Shown: positions 54,768 to 62,890 of the stretch, in pieces
Layout: each line of letters starts with the position of its first letter
How positions within the stretch are numbered: the first letter of the stretch is position 1
DNA from: Malaciobacter marinus
Lineage (GTDB): Bacteria; Campylobacterota; Campylobacteria; Campylobacterales; Arcobacteraceae
DNA length: 64,000 nucleotides
Direction: 5' to 3'
Assembly: GCF_003544855.1 (NCBI RefSeq)
Contig: NZ_CP032101.1
Span: 558,001 to 622,000, forward strand
Program-made: the position numbers and the translations under genes
The notes under the pieces: generated by a model
Told to the model about the DNA's origin: nothing
Database searches by the model: none
What the model saw: only the letters and a program-made list of their open reading frames with translations

Positions 54768-56425
54768 TTTTCTTCTCCTTGAAAAACTAATTTAGTAATA
54801 TAGTATTTCTTATCCTCATTTAAACTTAATCCTACATCAATATTCAATTGTAAAGATAAATCCTTAATATGAGATAAACCAAAGTTATTTCTTCTATTAA
54901 TTTCTAATCTTTCATTATTGTTAAAATTTTCAATAGTTTTTAATAAAATTATTTTTTGATCATTATAGTTTTTAATATTATTTTTAATAGTAATTGTTAA
55001 TGGTTTATTGAAATCAAATTCTATTGATTGATAGCCATTTGAATATTTTTTCATATTTGTTAATAAGTCAATAAATATGAATTCAATTATTTCATCATTA
55101 CTTTCAACTTTTCTATTAAAGTTTTCATCACAAGTATTTATAAAAATTATATTAGATTCATTGAATTCTTGTATCCAAAGTCTCTTTATTAACATGAATA
55201 TATATTTATATTTTAAATTTCTTGTTGTTGTAGGTATAAATGGATTAGCTCCTTTATCTAGCAATTTATTCATTTTATTAGAAATATTTTCTAATGATGA
55301 TTTTGCTTTTTTTCTTTCATCTCTTATAATCTCTTTAATTTTTTTATCGTCAATAGTTTTAAATTTATTATTATCATAATCTTCACTACTTTGAATAAAG
55401 TTTTTAATTGTAGATAATTTATTTGAAAAGAAATGAGTAGAGTTCATTACTTCAAGAACATAATGTTGCTTATTTGATAATCTTTCAGTATGTCTAGTTT
55501 TTTCTTTTGCTAATATATTTTCTTGTTCTATAATCTTAGTGACTTTTTCAAATAAAAGTCTAGACAATTCATAGAGATAAAATTTTTTATACATACTTAT
55601 CTTTAATTCATTATAGGGGACTAGACATAAAAAATAATACTCCCCAGCACTAATTGTAATAACACTAAGATATTTTTTTTCATTAATTTCTATAGGTATA
55701 TTATTGAAATTTTTTCTTTCTTTATTAAGTAATGTTAAGTCTAATTTAAATTCATATATAAAAGAAGATGAGTTTATTAAATTTAGTTGATTTTTATCTT
55801 TTTTAAAACAACTTATTTGCTCTATTTTTACATTTGAAAAATCTGAAAATCTATTCATGATTAAATTATATATCTCATTGATTTGAGAATTATTAGATTT
55901 TTTTGAAATTAAATTATCTATTTCTTTATATACTTTGAATATTTTATGAAATAAATTTGATCTTGTTAATTCAAAAGTAGTAATAACTATTAAGAAAGTA
56001 ATCACTAAGAATATATATATAAACTTATTTAAATCAAATGTATTTGAAGTTATAAATAGTATTAAGAACATAAAAATAGTAAAAATATATAAAAATAAAT
56101 TATTTCTTTTCTTCCCCGTATGATTAGGTGAATTAAATATTGGTAGTAAAAGCATCATAAAATTCTCAATCAAAAAAATATCTTTTTCAAAGAGTATCAG
56201 AAATATAAATATAAAATCGTTTAATGTTCTTAAATAGGGTTGATTTCTTTTTACTAATTGAAAGTATGCAAATATATATATAATTGTTATAGCAATATAA
56301 ATCCCATAATGAAAAGTATTTGGATTTATTGTAAGTATAAAGATAGAATAAAGTATTATAACTATCCTATATAGTAAAGATGAAAGTGCTTTGTGTACAA
56401 AATCTACTGAATTAAAATATGTCAT
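54764..56425 (-). CDS. Membrane-bound kinase-like GHKL ATPase of the island operon
   Basis: This 553-residue protein begins with about six membrane helices (residues 15-155) and a central sensor-like region (about 180-300) of GAF-like length that I cannot assign firmly. A helical segment follows with a possible H-box (VMNSTHFFSNKLSTIKNF). The C-terminal GHKL-type ATPase has an N-box FIDLLTNMKKYSNG and a late NFGLSHIKDLSLQLN, but the usual DxGxG motif is missing or much altered. It may be a weak kinase or an ATP-binding switch. It overlaps both neighbouring genes by 4 bp. Confidence 0.72.
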   Translation of the reverse strand: MTYFNSVDFVHKALSSLLYRIVIILYSIFILTINPNTFHYGIYIAITIIYIFAYFQLVKRNQPYLRTLNDFIFIFLILFEKDIFLIENFMMLLLPIFNSPNHTGKKRNNLFLYIFTIFMFLILFITSNTFDLNKFIYIFLVITFLIVITTFELTRSNLFHKIFKVYKEIDNLISKKSNNSQINEIYNLIMNRFSDFSNVKIEQISCFKKDKNQLNLINSSSFIYEFKLDLTLLNKERKNFNNIPIEINEKKYLSVITISAGEYYFLCLVPYNELKISMYKKFYLYELSRLLFEKVTKIIEQENILAKEKTRHTERLSNKQHYVLEVMNSTHFFSNKLSTIKNFIQSSEDYDNNKFKTIDDKKIKEIIRDERKKAKSSLENISNKMNKLLDKGANPFIPTTTRNLKYKYIFMLIKRLWIQEFNESNIIFINTCDENFNRKVESNDEIIEFIFIDLLTNMKKYSNGYQSIEFDFNKPLTITIKNNIKNYNDQKIILLKTIENFNNNERLEINRRNNFGLSHIKDLSLQLNIDVGLSLNEDKKYYITKLVFQGEEK

Positions 56426-57126
56426 ATTGAATTAATCTTTTTTGAAATTTCTTTTACTAAAAAATATGTTATTAGAACATAAAAATATAATTTGATACTA
56501 CCAATTAAAAACAATTCATATATAGTTTTTAATTGAGTATCCTCAAAGCTAAAAAGTATATATAGTATATTTATAAAATAATTAATTCCTCTATCTCCAA
56601 CAAAGTCAACAATCTTAAATGGAAACTTTTCAGGGGAAAATGAATTTAAATTAAACCAAACGATAGCAAAAAATATTAATGACACTATTAATGTATAAAG
56701 TAAATTACTTAAATTTTTTGTTGATAATTTTATTAAGTATGAAAAATATTTTTTTTCTTCTTTCAAAGATTTAATTTCTAAATCTTTTTTATAGTTTTCA
56801 TAAATAGATATTTCTTCAATTAAGAATTCTTTATTTAAAAGTCTAATAAAATAATTGACTAATGGTATTTTCTGTTCAATTGGAACAAGCTCTATTTTTT
56901 TTAATACTTTATCAAATACAATTTCATCATAGGTAAAGTTTTTATTTTGGTTAACTTTTATATAAAGATATAACCATTTTTTTATATCTTTATACAATAA
57001 TTTTCTATAGTTTTCATAATCAGATTCTAAAGTTATTATATTTTCTAATAAACTAAATTTTTCATTATTGTCATTAGAATTCTTCATATTTTTAATCATA
57101 TTTTCTAAAAGTTCTTCCATAGACAA
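56422..57126 (-). CDS. Two-span membrane protein, first gene of the island operon
   Basis: This 234-residue protein has about 140 charged, helical cytosolic residues followed by two membrane segments (about 141-160 and 205-225). No catalytic motif is recognised. It opens the operon and its stop overlaps the kinase-like start (ATGA), so the three proteins are probably made in matched amounts and work together at the membrane. An effector (for example a pore-forming subunit) or an adaptor role are both possible. Confidence 0.72.
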   Translation of the reverse strand: MSMEELLENMIKNMKNSNDNNEKFSLLENIITLESDYENYRKLLYKDIKKWLYLYIKVNQNKNFTYDEIVFDKVLKKIELVPIEQKIPLVNYFIRLLNKEFLIEEISIYENYKKDLEIKSLKEEKKYFSYLIKLSTKNLSNLLYTLIVSLIFFAIVWFNLNSFSPEKFPFKIVDFVGDRGINYFINILYILFSFEDTQLKTIYELFLIGSIKLYFYVLITYFLVKEISKKINSI

Positions 57127-57555
57127 AAGTTATCCTTAATATTATTTAATTAGGATGATTACATAATAATTATTGTTAAAAATGTTTTTAAAGTTAATAG
57201 TTGCAAGCAAGTTAACAGAAAGATTATGTAAATCAATTAAATATGAATTTATGGATAAATAAATGAACTTTACAGAAAAATATATTAAGTATTAAGAGGA
57301 TTCAGGTAAAAAACATATAAGTGTAAAATAGTTTATAATACATAGTTATTCTTTAGAATGGTAAATAAATAGAAAAGGAAAAGTGCATAATAGATTACGA
57401 AAAAGTTGTAAAATCCTTATGAGGTAATGGAAGTTGTGATTTGGCTAAAAAAATGGTTTTCAATTTATACAAGTTTAGTTGTGAAAAAATTGTTAGATTT
57501 AATTTCATGTTTTCTACAGTCACCTAAAAAAAGCATTTTCTAAAAGATAAATGAA
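57127..57555. other. Non-coding 430-bp stretch with a possible fourth mutS7 remnant
   Basis: No intact gene is seen. It should contain the promoter of the minus-strand island operon near 57130-57200. At 57451-57478, AAATGGTTTTCAA and TATACAAGTTTAG match the end of mutS7. The first half shares with copy B the same compressed form (GGC, A-run, ATGG, T-run, CAA). An interrupted reading frame around 57390-57530 (including GNGSCDLAKKMVFNLYKF) looks like decayed coding DNA. Confidence 0.45.
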
Positions 57556-57761
57556 CTTGTGATGATGTTCATCATATAAAAGAGCAAGCACGAGCAAACA
57601 AAGATGGCTTTATAGGTCATATGAATGCAAATCATAAGTATAATCTAATTCCTTTATGTAAAGAGTATCATAAATTAGTTCATGAGGGTAAAATCAACAT
57701 AAATGGTTTTGTAGCAACTTCAAATGGTTTGGAGCTTCATTATACAAGTTTAGAAGAGTAA
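57556..57761 (+). pseudogene. Repeat copy C: displaced, well-preserved 3' end of mutS7
   Basis: This 205-bp fragment encodes the last 68 residues of a MutS7 HNH domain through to a TAA stop, without a start or upstream gene. It differs from copy A at 11 bases. Ten are synonymous (for example AGA/CGA, TTA/CTA, TGC/TGT); one changes His to Tyr in the KEHHK motif. The pattern shows it diverged under selection as part of a working gene before it was cut off. It retains a terminator that copy A lacks, so it is probably the original resident gene end. Confidence 0.9.
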
Positions 57762-57780
57762 AGAAAAATATCTTTACTCT
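57755..57780. terminator. Bidirectional hairpin at the original mutS7/HPP junction
   Basis: AGAGTAAAGA and TCTTTACTCT form a perfect 10-bp stem with a 6-nt loop. The stem overlaps the copy C stop codon and touches the stop of the convergent HPP gene, the expected layout for two genes ending face to face. Confidence 0.8.
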
Positions 57781-58289
57781 TATATCCAATAGTTTGGATA
57801 GACTCTTTTTTTGTGTAAATTATTATAAAAAACACCAACTAAAATTATAATAGCAGCTCCTAAAGCTGTTGGAAAAAATAGAAAATTCCAAGATGAACCC
57901 ATTATAAATACAATAACTGGATTTGAACCTGCTGGGGGATGAACTGTTCTTGTTAATAACATTACTGCAATAGCTAAAGCTAAAGCAAGAGCTAAACTCC
58001 ACCAATAATCACCAACAAAATGAAAAAAGAATAGTCCCATAAATGTTGATATAACATGACCAAAAAAGATATTTCTTGGTTGTGAAAAAGGACTATCGCT
58101 AAATCCAAATAGCAAAACACAAGTAGCTCCAAATGAACCCATGATAAATATGTTTTCATAACTATTTGTAAGATAAGCAACAACAGATATTGCAATAAAT
58201 GCACCAATAAAAGCAAAGGCAACTTCAATAGCATTTGCTTTTGGTGGAAGCTTTGCATTATTTCCTTTTATTTTTTTTATGTAATTCAT
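57780..58289 (-). CDS. HPP-family integral membrane protein
   Basis: This 169-residue protein has four to five membrane helices. It contains the family signature His-Pro-Pro in RTVHPPAGSNPVIVFIMG. FGSFGATCVLLFGFSDSPFSQPRN and GHVISTFMG are also typical. HPP proteins are small membrane proteins; some plant members are linked to nitrite transport in chloroplasts, but bacterial roles are unclear. A TetR-type operator lies 19 bp upstream of its start, matching one upstream of the next gene, so it is probably induced by a ligand of that repressor. Confidence 0.85.
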   Translation of the reverse strand: MNYIKKIKGNNAKLPPKANAIEVAFAFIGAFIAISVVAYLTNSYENIFIMGSFGATCVLLFGFSDSPFSQPRNIFFGHVISTFMGLFFFHFVGDYWWSLALALALAIAVMLLTRTVHPPAGSNPVIVFIMGSSWNFLFFPTALGAAIIILVGVFYNNLHKKRVYPNYWI

Positions 58290-58307
58290 AAACTCTCCTT
58301 AATCAAA

Positions 58308-58321
58308 CAAACGATTGTTTG
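58308..58321. promoter_or_regulatory. TetR-type operator upstream of the HPP gene
   Basis: CAAAC-GATT-GTTTG is an inverted repeat with 5-bp arms, nearly identical to the element at 58901-58914 before the TetR gene. Confidence 0.75.
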
Positions 58322-58340
58322 GTAATATAGGCAAAAAAAT

Positions 58341-58892
58341 TTAAACTTTAGTTAATAGGTTTTTTCCTATTTTTAAAAGTCTTTTTTTATTGTTTGTTAG
58401 ATTGAACATAATAATAGAACCTTGTAAAGAACAAATATATTCATATGCTAAATCTTGTGCTTCATTTTTAGGGTATTTTTCTTCTAAAATTTTAGCTAAA
58501 CAATCTTCCCAAGTTTTAAAATAATCTATTATAACTGTTTTGTATGCTTCATTTTGATTAGAAACTTCAGTTGCTAAATTTGCTAGTAAACAACCTCCAT
58601 TACTATTTAAAAAGTATTCATCAGTTTTTTTAACTATTTTTTTTAACTTTTCTTTTGTAAGTAGTGTTTCATCTTTTATTGAAAAAATATTTTTATCAAA
58701 GTATTCACTTATATATTTAAGTGCTTCAAGTCCTATCTCATCTTTATTTTTAAAATGATGATAGATACTTCCTTTTATTAATCCACATTCATCTGCAATA
58801 TTTGCCATTGAAGTATGATTAAAGCCTTGAGTTTTAAAAAGATTAATTGCTTTGTTTAGTATCTCTTCTTTTGATGTTTTTTTTATTGCCAT
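58341..58892 (-). CDS. TetR/AcrR-family regulator of itself and the HPP gene
   Basis: This 183-residue regulator has an N-terminal helix-turn-helix (about 10-55: FNHTSMANIADECGLIKGSIYHHFKNKDEIG) and a C-terminal ligand domain containing NGGCLLANLATEVSNQ, a sequence typical of the AcuR/NemR-like branch in which Cys can sense electrophiles. Matching palindromes lie upstream of this gene and of the HPP gene 52 bp downstream. Autorepression and control of the HPP gene are inferred. Confidence 0.9.
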   Translation of the reverse strand: MAIKKTSKEEILNKAINLFKTQGFNHTSMANIADECGLIKGSIYHHFKNKDEIGLEALKYISEYFDKNIFSIKDETLLTKEKLKKIVKKTDEYFLNSNGGCLLANLATEVSNQNEAYKTVIIDYFKTWEDCLAKILEEKYPKNEAQDLAYEYICSLQGSIIMFNLTNNKKRLLKIGKNLLTKV

Positions 58893-58900
58893 ACTTTTCC

Positions 58901-58914
58901 CAAACGATAGTTTG
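58901..58914. promoter_or_regulatory. TetR-type operator upstream of the TetR gene
   Basis: CAAAC-GATA-GTTTG is an inverted repeat 9 bp upstream of the TetR start and differs by one base from the operator before the HPP gene. Confidence 0.75.
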
Positions 58915-58950
58915 ATAAAATTGTATCATTTATTTCTTTTAATGTCAAAA

Positions 58951-59757
58951 TTAATTTTTATTTTCATCTTTTATAACTTGATAAGCTTGGTTTATCTTTT
59001 GTGTTTTTGCTGTTGCTTCTTCCATGTAGCTTTCATCTTTATCTTGTGAACTTATAATATCTGGATGGTATTTTCTAATTAATTTTCTATATGCTTTTTT
59101 TATAGTGTTCATATCATCACTTTGTTTTACTTCTAAAATCTCATAAGCTTCTTGCAAACTCATTGTTTCTTGCTTATTTTTCATCATATTTTCAAACTTA
59201 TTTACAATCTCATCATATACGCTAGGTTCTATATTTAACTCTTGCATAATTTCATGTAAAACTTTTTTTTCATCTTGACTAATTCCACTATCTATATAAG
59301 CTAATTGAATTAAAAAACTCAAAAACTGTTTACGCTTAATAATACTACGACCTAATATTTTATTTAAAGCTTGAGCGATTTCTTTAGTATTTCCTTCTTT
59401 TTGTTTTTCTTCATTGAAAATCTCTTTCATTATAGCTCTTGCTTTTTCTTTTTCATTGAAAATTTTAGAGATATCATCAAACATCATACTAATTAGTTGT
59501 GCTTCAAGTTCTTGTACTCTTCCATCTGCTTTAGCAACTTTAGCAACAAGGGCAACAAAAAGTCCTAGTTGACTTTTTTCAAAAGACTCTTTTGATTTTA
59601 CTAGCTTGTTTAACTCTCTTTTAGCATAAAATCTATATAGTTTAAATGCTATATATAAAGAAGCAATAATTGAAAGTGTTATAACTATATTTACTATAAA
59701 TGCATAATAAAAGATTACTAAAAAGATTGTTAAATATATCCATTTTTTTAATTTCAT
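58951..59757 (-). CDS. DjlA-like membrane J-domain protein with TerB domain
   Basis: This 268-residue protein has an N-terminal membrane region (about 5-40) and a TerB-like helical domain (about 62-180; VAKVAKADGRVQELEAQLISMM and IDSGISQDEKKVLHEIM). It ends in a C-terminal J domain (about 200-265) with the obligatory H-P-D in IRKYHPDII. It would recruit and stimulate DnaK at the inner membrane. The DjlA-type architecture is clear. It is monocistronic, between the TetR gene and the MFS gene. Confidence 0.9.
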   Translation of the reverse strand: MKLKKWIYLTIFLVIFYYAFIVNIVITLSIIASLYIAFKLYRFYAKRELNKLVKSKESFEKSQLGLFVALVAKVAKADGRVQELEAQLISMMFDDISKIFNEKEKARAIMKEIFNEEKQKEGNTKEIAQALNKILGRSIIKRKQFLSFLIQLAYIDSGISQDEKKVLHEIMQELNIEPSVYDEIVNKFENMMKNKQETMSLQEAYEILEVKQSDDMNTIKKAYRKLIRKYHPDIISSQDKDESYMEEATAKTQKINQAYQVIKDENKN

Positions 59758-59842
59758 TATTTATCCATTTTAAATTTAATTTTTAAGATTATATCTTTTT
59801 AACCTTATATTGTAGAAAATCTATTTATATTTTATTTGAGTC

Positions 59843-61153
59843 TTAATCTTCTTGTACTTCAGGAAGTTTATTTGCAAGATATATTGCTATAACTCCAATA
59901 ATAGATAACAACAAAATGATTCCGCTAACTCCAATAAGTGAGCTTAATGTTCCAATCAATCCACTAAGTAGTAAAATAAAACCTATTAGTGTATTACTTA
60001 CAGCTACATAATCAGTTCTTTTATTTCCTTGGGCCAAATCAACAATATAAGTTTTTCTTCCTATTCTTATACCTTGATAACCAATACTTAAAATAAAATA
60101 GATAATAGGCATAATCCAAATAATTGAAAAAAGTTCATCATAGAAAAAGTCTATAAAAACAACTACAAAACCAACACTTGTGGCAATAGTTGCTCCTATA
60201 ATCATAACTTTTTTACTTGAAATATCAGAAAACTTACCCCAAAAATTTGCAGATAATAAATCAGCTAATCCACTAGAGAGTATAAAAAGACCTAATAAAT
60301 AAGAGTTTGATTCAGAGTTTTGTTGAGCAATTATTACAAAAAATGGTGCAGATAATACAGAACATAAAAATAAAGCTCTTGTAATTACAAATAGTCTAAA
60401 AGGCTTATCTGTTTTTAAAATACCTAGTTTTGAAATAGCAACTTTAAAAGCATTTCCTCCACCATCTGTTTCTCCTTCAAACTCTTTTATTAAAGCATAA
60501 ACAATAGCTGCAAAAATCCAAAATAAGCCAGCAATTGAAAGAAGAATACTAAAGTTTTGTGATGAAAAAGGTTTTTCTCCATTTAGCAAAAAGTATACAC
60601 CCAAAACAACAACTAAAAGACCAGCAAGCATTGCTGAAAGACCATTTAAAGCTCCACGCCTTGTTTTAGGAATAGTTTTTCCTAAAACATCTTTTGCAGC
60701 AACTGAACATAATCCCCTTGCTAAACTCATACCAACAAGAAGAGCAATAATTGCAAGACCTGCACTTAAACCTTGCATATTCCAAGCAACAATTGCAATA
60801 CCAAACATACAAAGAGCTTGAAGTAAAGAGCCTAAAGACCAAATCCATTTTCTAATAGGTAGTTTTCTAATATATGCTGCAATAAATAGTTGAGGTAAGA
60901 GTGAACCTGACTCTTTAATTGGAACTAAAAAGCTTATTAAATATAAAGGAGCGCCAATACTTTGCATTATCCAAGGAAGTATAACTTTTGTATTAGCAAC
61001 AGCATCTGCTAGTTTACTAAAAAAATAACTAATTATTGTAAGAAAAAAGTTACCAGGAACTACTTTACAAGCACTTTCATCAATTGCTTTACATACTCTT
61101 GCATCTTCTTCATTTGCAAGTTTTGAGTATAAGTTATCAATCTTTTTTTTCAA
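59843..61153 (-). CDS. MFS-type transporter
   Basis: This 436-residue inner-membrane carrier has about 12 helices, with a charged N-terminal extension of about 30 residues (containing two Cys) before the first helix. Characteristic loops include GKTIPKTRRGALNGLSAMLAG and YIRKLPIRKW. The substrate cannot be told. The TTG start lies next to the stop of the small membrane protein encoded upstream, and this gene is the last of the hisH-hisA run. Confidence 0.82.
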   Translation of the reverse strand: MKKKIDNLYSKLANEEDARVCKAIDESACKVVPGNFFLTIISYFFSKLADAVANTKVILPWIMQSIGAPLYLISFLVPIKESGSLLPQLFIAAYIRKLPIRKWIWSLGSLLQALCMFGIAIVAWNMQGLSAGLAIIALLVGMSLARGLCSVAAKDVLGKTIPKTRRGALNGLSAMLAGLLVVVLGVYFLLNGEKPFSSQNFSILLSIAGLFWIFAAIVYALIKEFEGETDGGGNAFKVAISKLGILKTDKPFRLFVITRALFLCSVLSAPFFVIIAQQNSESNSYLLGLFILSSGLADLLSANFWGKFSDISSKKVMIIGATIATSVGFVVVFIDFFYDELFSIIWIMPIIYFILSIGYQGIRIGRKTYIVDLAQGNKRTDYVAVSNTLIGFILLLSGLIGTLSSLIGVSGIILLLSIIGVIAIYLANKLPEVQED

Positions 61154-61154
61154 G

Positions 61155-61304
61155 CTATTGCCTTTTTGATTTTATGAAATTTCTTATTAATAAAATAGAA
61201 AAAAGTAGGGCAATCCCTAGATTTATATAAAAGCCTTGCATATTAGAATCTTCATAAAAAGTGTAGGCTAATGCATAAAATACTAGGGATATAATTAAGC
61301 ACAT
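61155..61304 (-). CDS. Small membrane protein, 49 residues
   Basis: An ATG one base after the hisA stop opens a 49-codon frame that ends at TAG, one base before the MFS start. The product has two hydrophobic segments (MCLIISLVFYALAY and INLGIALLFSILLI) around a short acidic loop, and a basic tail (KSKRQ). The exact fit between two genes supports it being translated. There is no recognised family. It could assist the MFS carrier. Confidence 0.6.
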   Translation of the reverse strand: MCLIISLVFYALAYTFYEDSNMQGFYINLGIALLFSILLIRNFIKSKRQ

Positions 61305-61305
61305 A

Positions 61306-62013
61306 TTATAATATTTTAAAAGCTTCTTCTAAATCTAAACTACCTTCATAAAAGGCTTTTCCTACAATAACACCAGCAATATTACCATTGTTTTTGCAGT
61401 TTATAATATCAGAAATATCTTTTACTCCACCACTAGCAATAGTATCTACTTTACTAGCAAGTGCAATATCTTGTGTAAACTCTACATTTACTCCACAAAG
61501 CATACCATCTTTTGAAATATCTGTACAAATAATAGCTTCAACTCCAGCACTTGCAAACTCATTTGCTAAATCTGTTGCTTTCATATTAGATACTTCTGCC
61601 CAACCCTCAACTGCAACCATTCCATCTTTTGCATCAATTCCAACTGCAATATTATATTTTGAAGCCATATCTTTAACAAATTGAGGATTTTTTACAGCAA
61701 TAGAACCTAAAATTAATCTATCAACTCCAAGCTCTACATACATTTTGATAGTCTCTTCATCTCTAATTCCACCACCAAGTTCAATCTTTAAGTTGCAATT
61801 TTCTCTAATTTTTTTAATTTGTTCTAAATTGGCAGGTTTTCCAGCAAAGGCTCCATTTAAATCAACAATATGAACCCATTTACTTCCAAGTTCTTCAAAC
61901 CTTTTTGCCACTTGCCAAGGCTCATCTGAATAGATTTTTGCACTATCCATAAGCCCTTTACTCAATCTTACAGCTTTCCCATCTTTTAAATCAATCGCTG
62001 GTAATATATCCAT
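61306..62013 (-). CDS. hisA: Phosphoribosylformimino-5-aminoimidazole carboxamide ribotide isomerase
   Basis: This 235-residue TIM-barrel isomerase catalyses the fourth step of histidine synthesis. It has [20 protein letters not shown] (catalytic Asp8), [37 protein letters not shown] and [11 protein letters not shown]. hisH lies two genes upstream in the same operon, with a sugar-epimerase-like gene between. Confidence 0.96.
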   Translation of the reverse strand: MDILPAIDLKDGKAVRLSKGLMDSAKIYSDEPWQVAKRFEELGSKWVHIVDLNGAFAGKPANLEQIKKIRENCNLKIELGGGIRDEETIKMYVELGVDRLILGSIAVKNPQFVKDMASKYNIAVGIDAKDGMVAVEGWAEVSNMKATDLANEFASAGVEAIICTDISKDGMLCGVNVEFTQDIALASKVDTIASGGVKDISDIINCKNNGNIAGVIVGKAFYEGSLDLEEAFKIL

Positions 62014-62037
62014 ATTAATTTTTTCTCCCTTTTTTAA

Positions 62038-62877
62038 TTAAACCAAACTATCTACTGTTTCTTGTATATCTTTATATTTAAACTCAAATCCTAAATCTAA
62101 TAATTTTTTAGGTACTGCATCTTGTCCATCTGTAAGTACTTTTGCACCTTCACTAAAAATCAATCTTAATGCAAACTCTGGAACTGGAAAAATTGTAGGC
62201 TTTTTAAGTGCTTTACCTAAAGCTCTTGTTAGACCTAAATTTGTTGTAGGTTTTGGTGCTGTTAGGTTAAATGTTGATGTTAAGTTATTGTCAATTACAA
62301 ATTTATAAGCATTTAGTAAATCATCAATATGAATAAAAGAGAAAGCTTGTTTCCCACTTCCTATTATTCCACCAAGACCAAGTTTAAAAGGAGTTAGCAT
62401 TTTTGCAAAAGCTCCTCCTTTTTTACCTAATACTATACCAAATCTAAAAATCGATACATTTGTTTGAGCTTTATGTGCTTCTTCTTCCCATCTTTGACAA
62501 AGTTTTGATAAAAAATCATCTGAGTATTTGCCATCTTCTGCATAAGTGTCTTTATTATCATAAATTCCAACAGCAGAAGTTGAAATAAGTAATTCAGGTT
62601 TTGTTTCTACACTATTTATAGCTTCTACTAAATTTGAAGTAGTATTTATTCTACTTGAATAAAGTAGTTCCTTATACTCTTTTGTCCATCTATTTATGAT
62701 ATTTGCACCTGCTAAATTTATAACTATATTGCTTGATGATACTATATTTTGAAGTTCTTGTTTATTATTTAAAACTTCTCTATTTATAGCAACTACTTTA
62801 TAACCTTGTTTTTCAAAGAAGTTTCTAAGGGAAGTTCCTACAAACCCACTTGCACCTGTTATTGCTATAGTTTTCAT
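62038..62877 (-). CDS. TIGR01777-type NAD-dependent epimerase-like protein
   Basis: This 279-residue short-chain dehydrogenase-like protein of the YfcH/SulA-type family shows ITGASGFVGTSLRNFF (NAD site), NLAGANIINRWTKEYK, STSAVGIYDNKD, and a DUF1731-like C-terminus with GQDAVPKKLLDLGFEFKY. The enzymatic role of the family is not established. Its position between hisH and hisA is likely incidental operon sharing. Confidence 0.88.
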   Translation of the reverse strand: MKTIAITGASGFVGTSLRNFFEKQGYKVVAINREVLNNKQELQNIVSSSNIVINLAGANIINRWTKEYKELLYSSRINTTSNLVEAINSVETKPELLISTSAVGIYDNKDTYAEDGKYSDDFLSKLCQRWEEEAHKAQTNVSIFRFGIVLGKKGGAFAKMLTPFKLGLGGIIGSGKQAFSFIHIDDLLNAYKFVIDNNLTSTFNLTAPKPTTNLGLTRALGKALKKPTIFPVPEFALRLIFSEGAKVLTDGQDAVPKKLLDLGFEFKYKDIQETVDSLV

Positions 62878-62890
62878 AATATCTCCTTTA

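Larger units (their letters stand above)
52302..57555. mobile_element. Accessory island inserted at the 3' end of mutS7
   Basis: The interval between the mutS7 stop and the displaced mutS7 3' fragment at 57556 is 5.25 kb. The repeat-to-repeat offset is 5460 bp. It carries an HNH nuclease gene and a three-gene kinase/receiver/membrane operon, all on the minus strand, separated by long non-coding stretches with decayed mutS7 fragments. The composition is visibly more AT-rich than the flanking housekeeping genes. No integrase, transposase or terminal inverted repeat is present, so movement was probably by homologous recombination or by an enzyme encoded elsewhere. The boundary calls rest on the repeats. 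Confidence 0.75.

Noticed and set aside
57390-57530. A possible gene around the GNGSCDLAKKM reading frame
   Set aside because: It is broken by stop codons and has no start with a ribosome-binding site; kept only as decayed DNA.
52302-57555. A classical integrative element or transposon
   Set aside because: No recombinase, transposase, tRNA gene or terminal inverted repeats are present; only gene-end direct repeats are seen.
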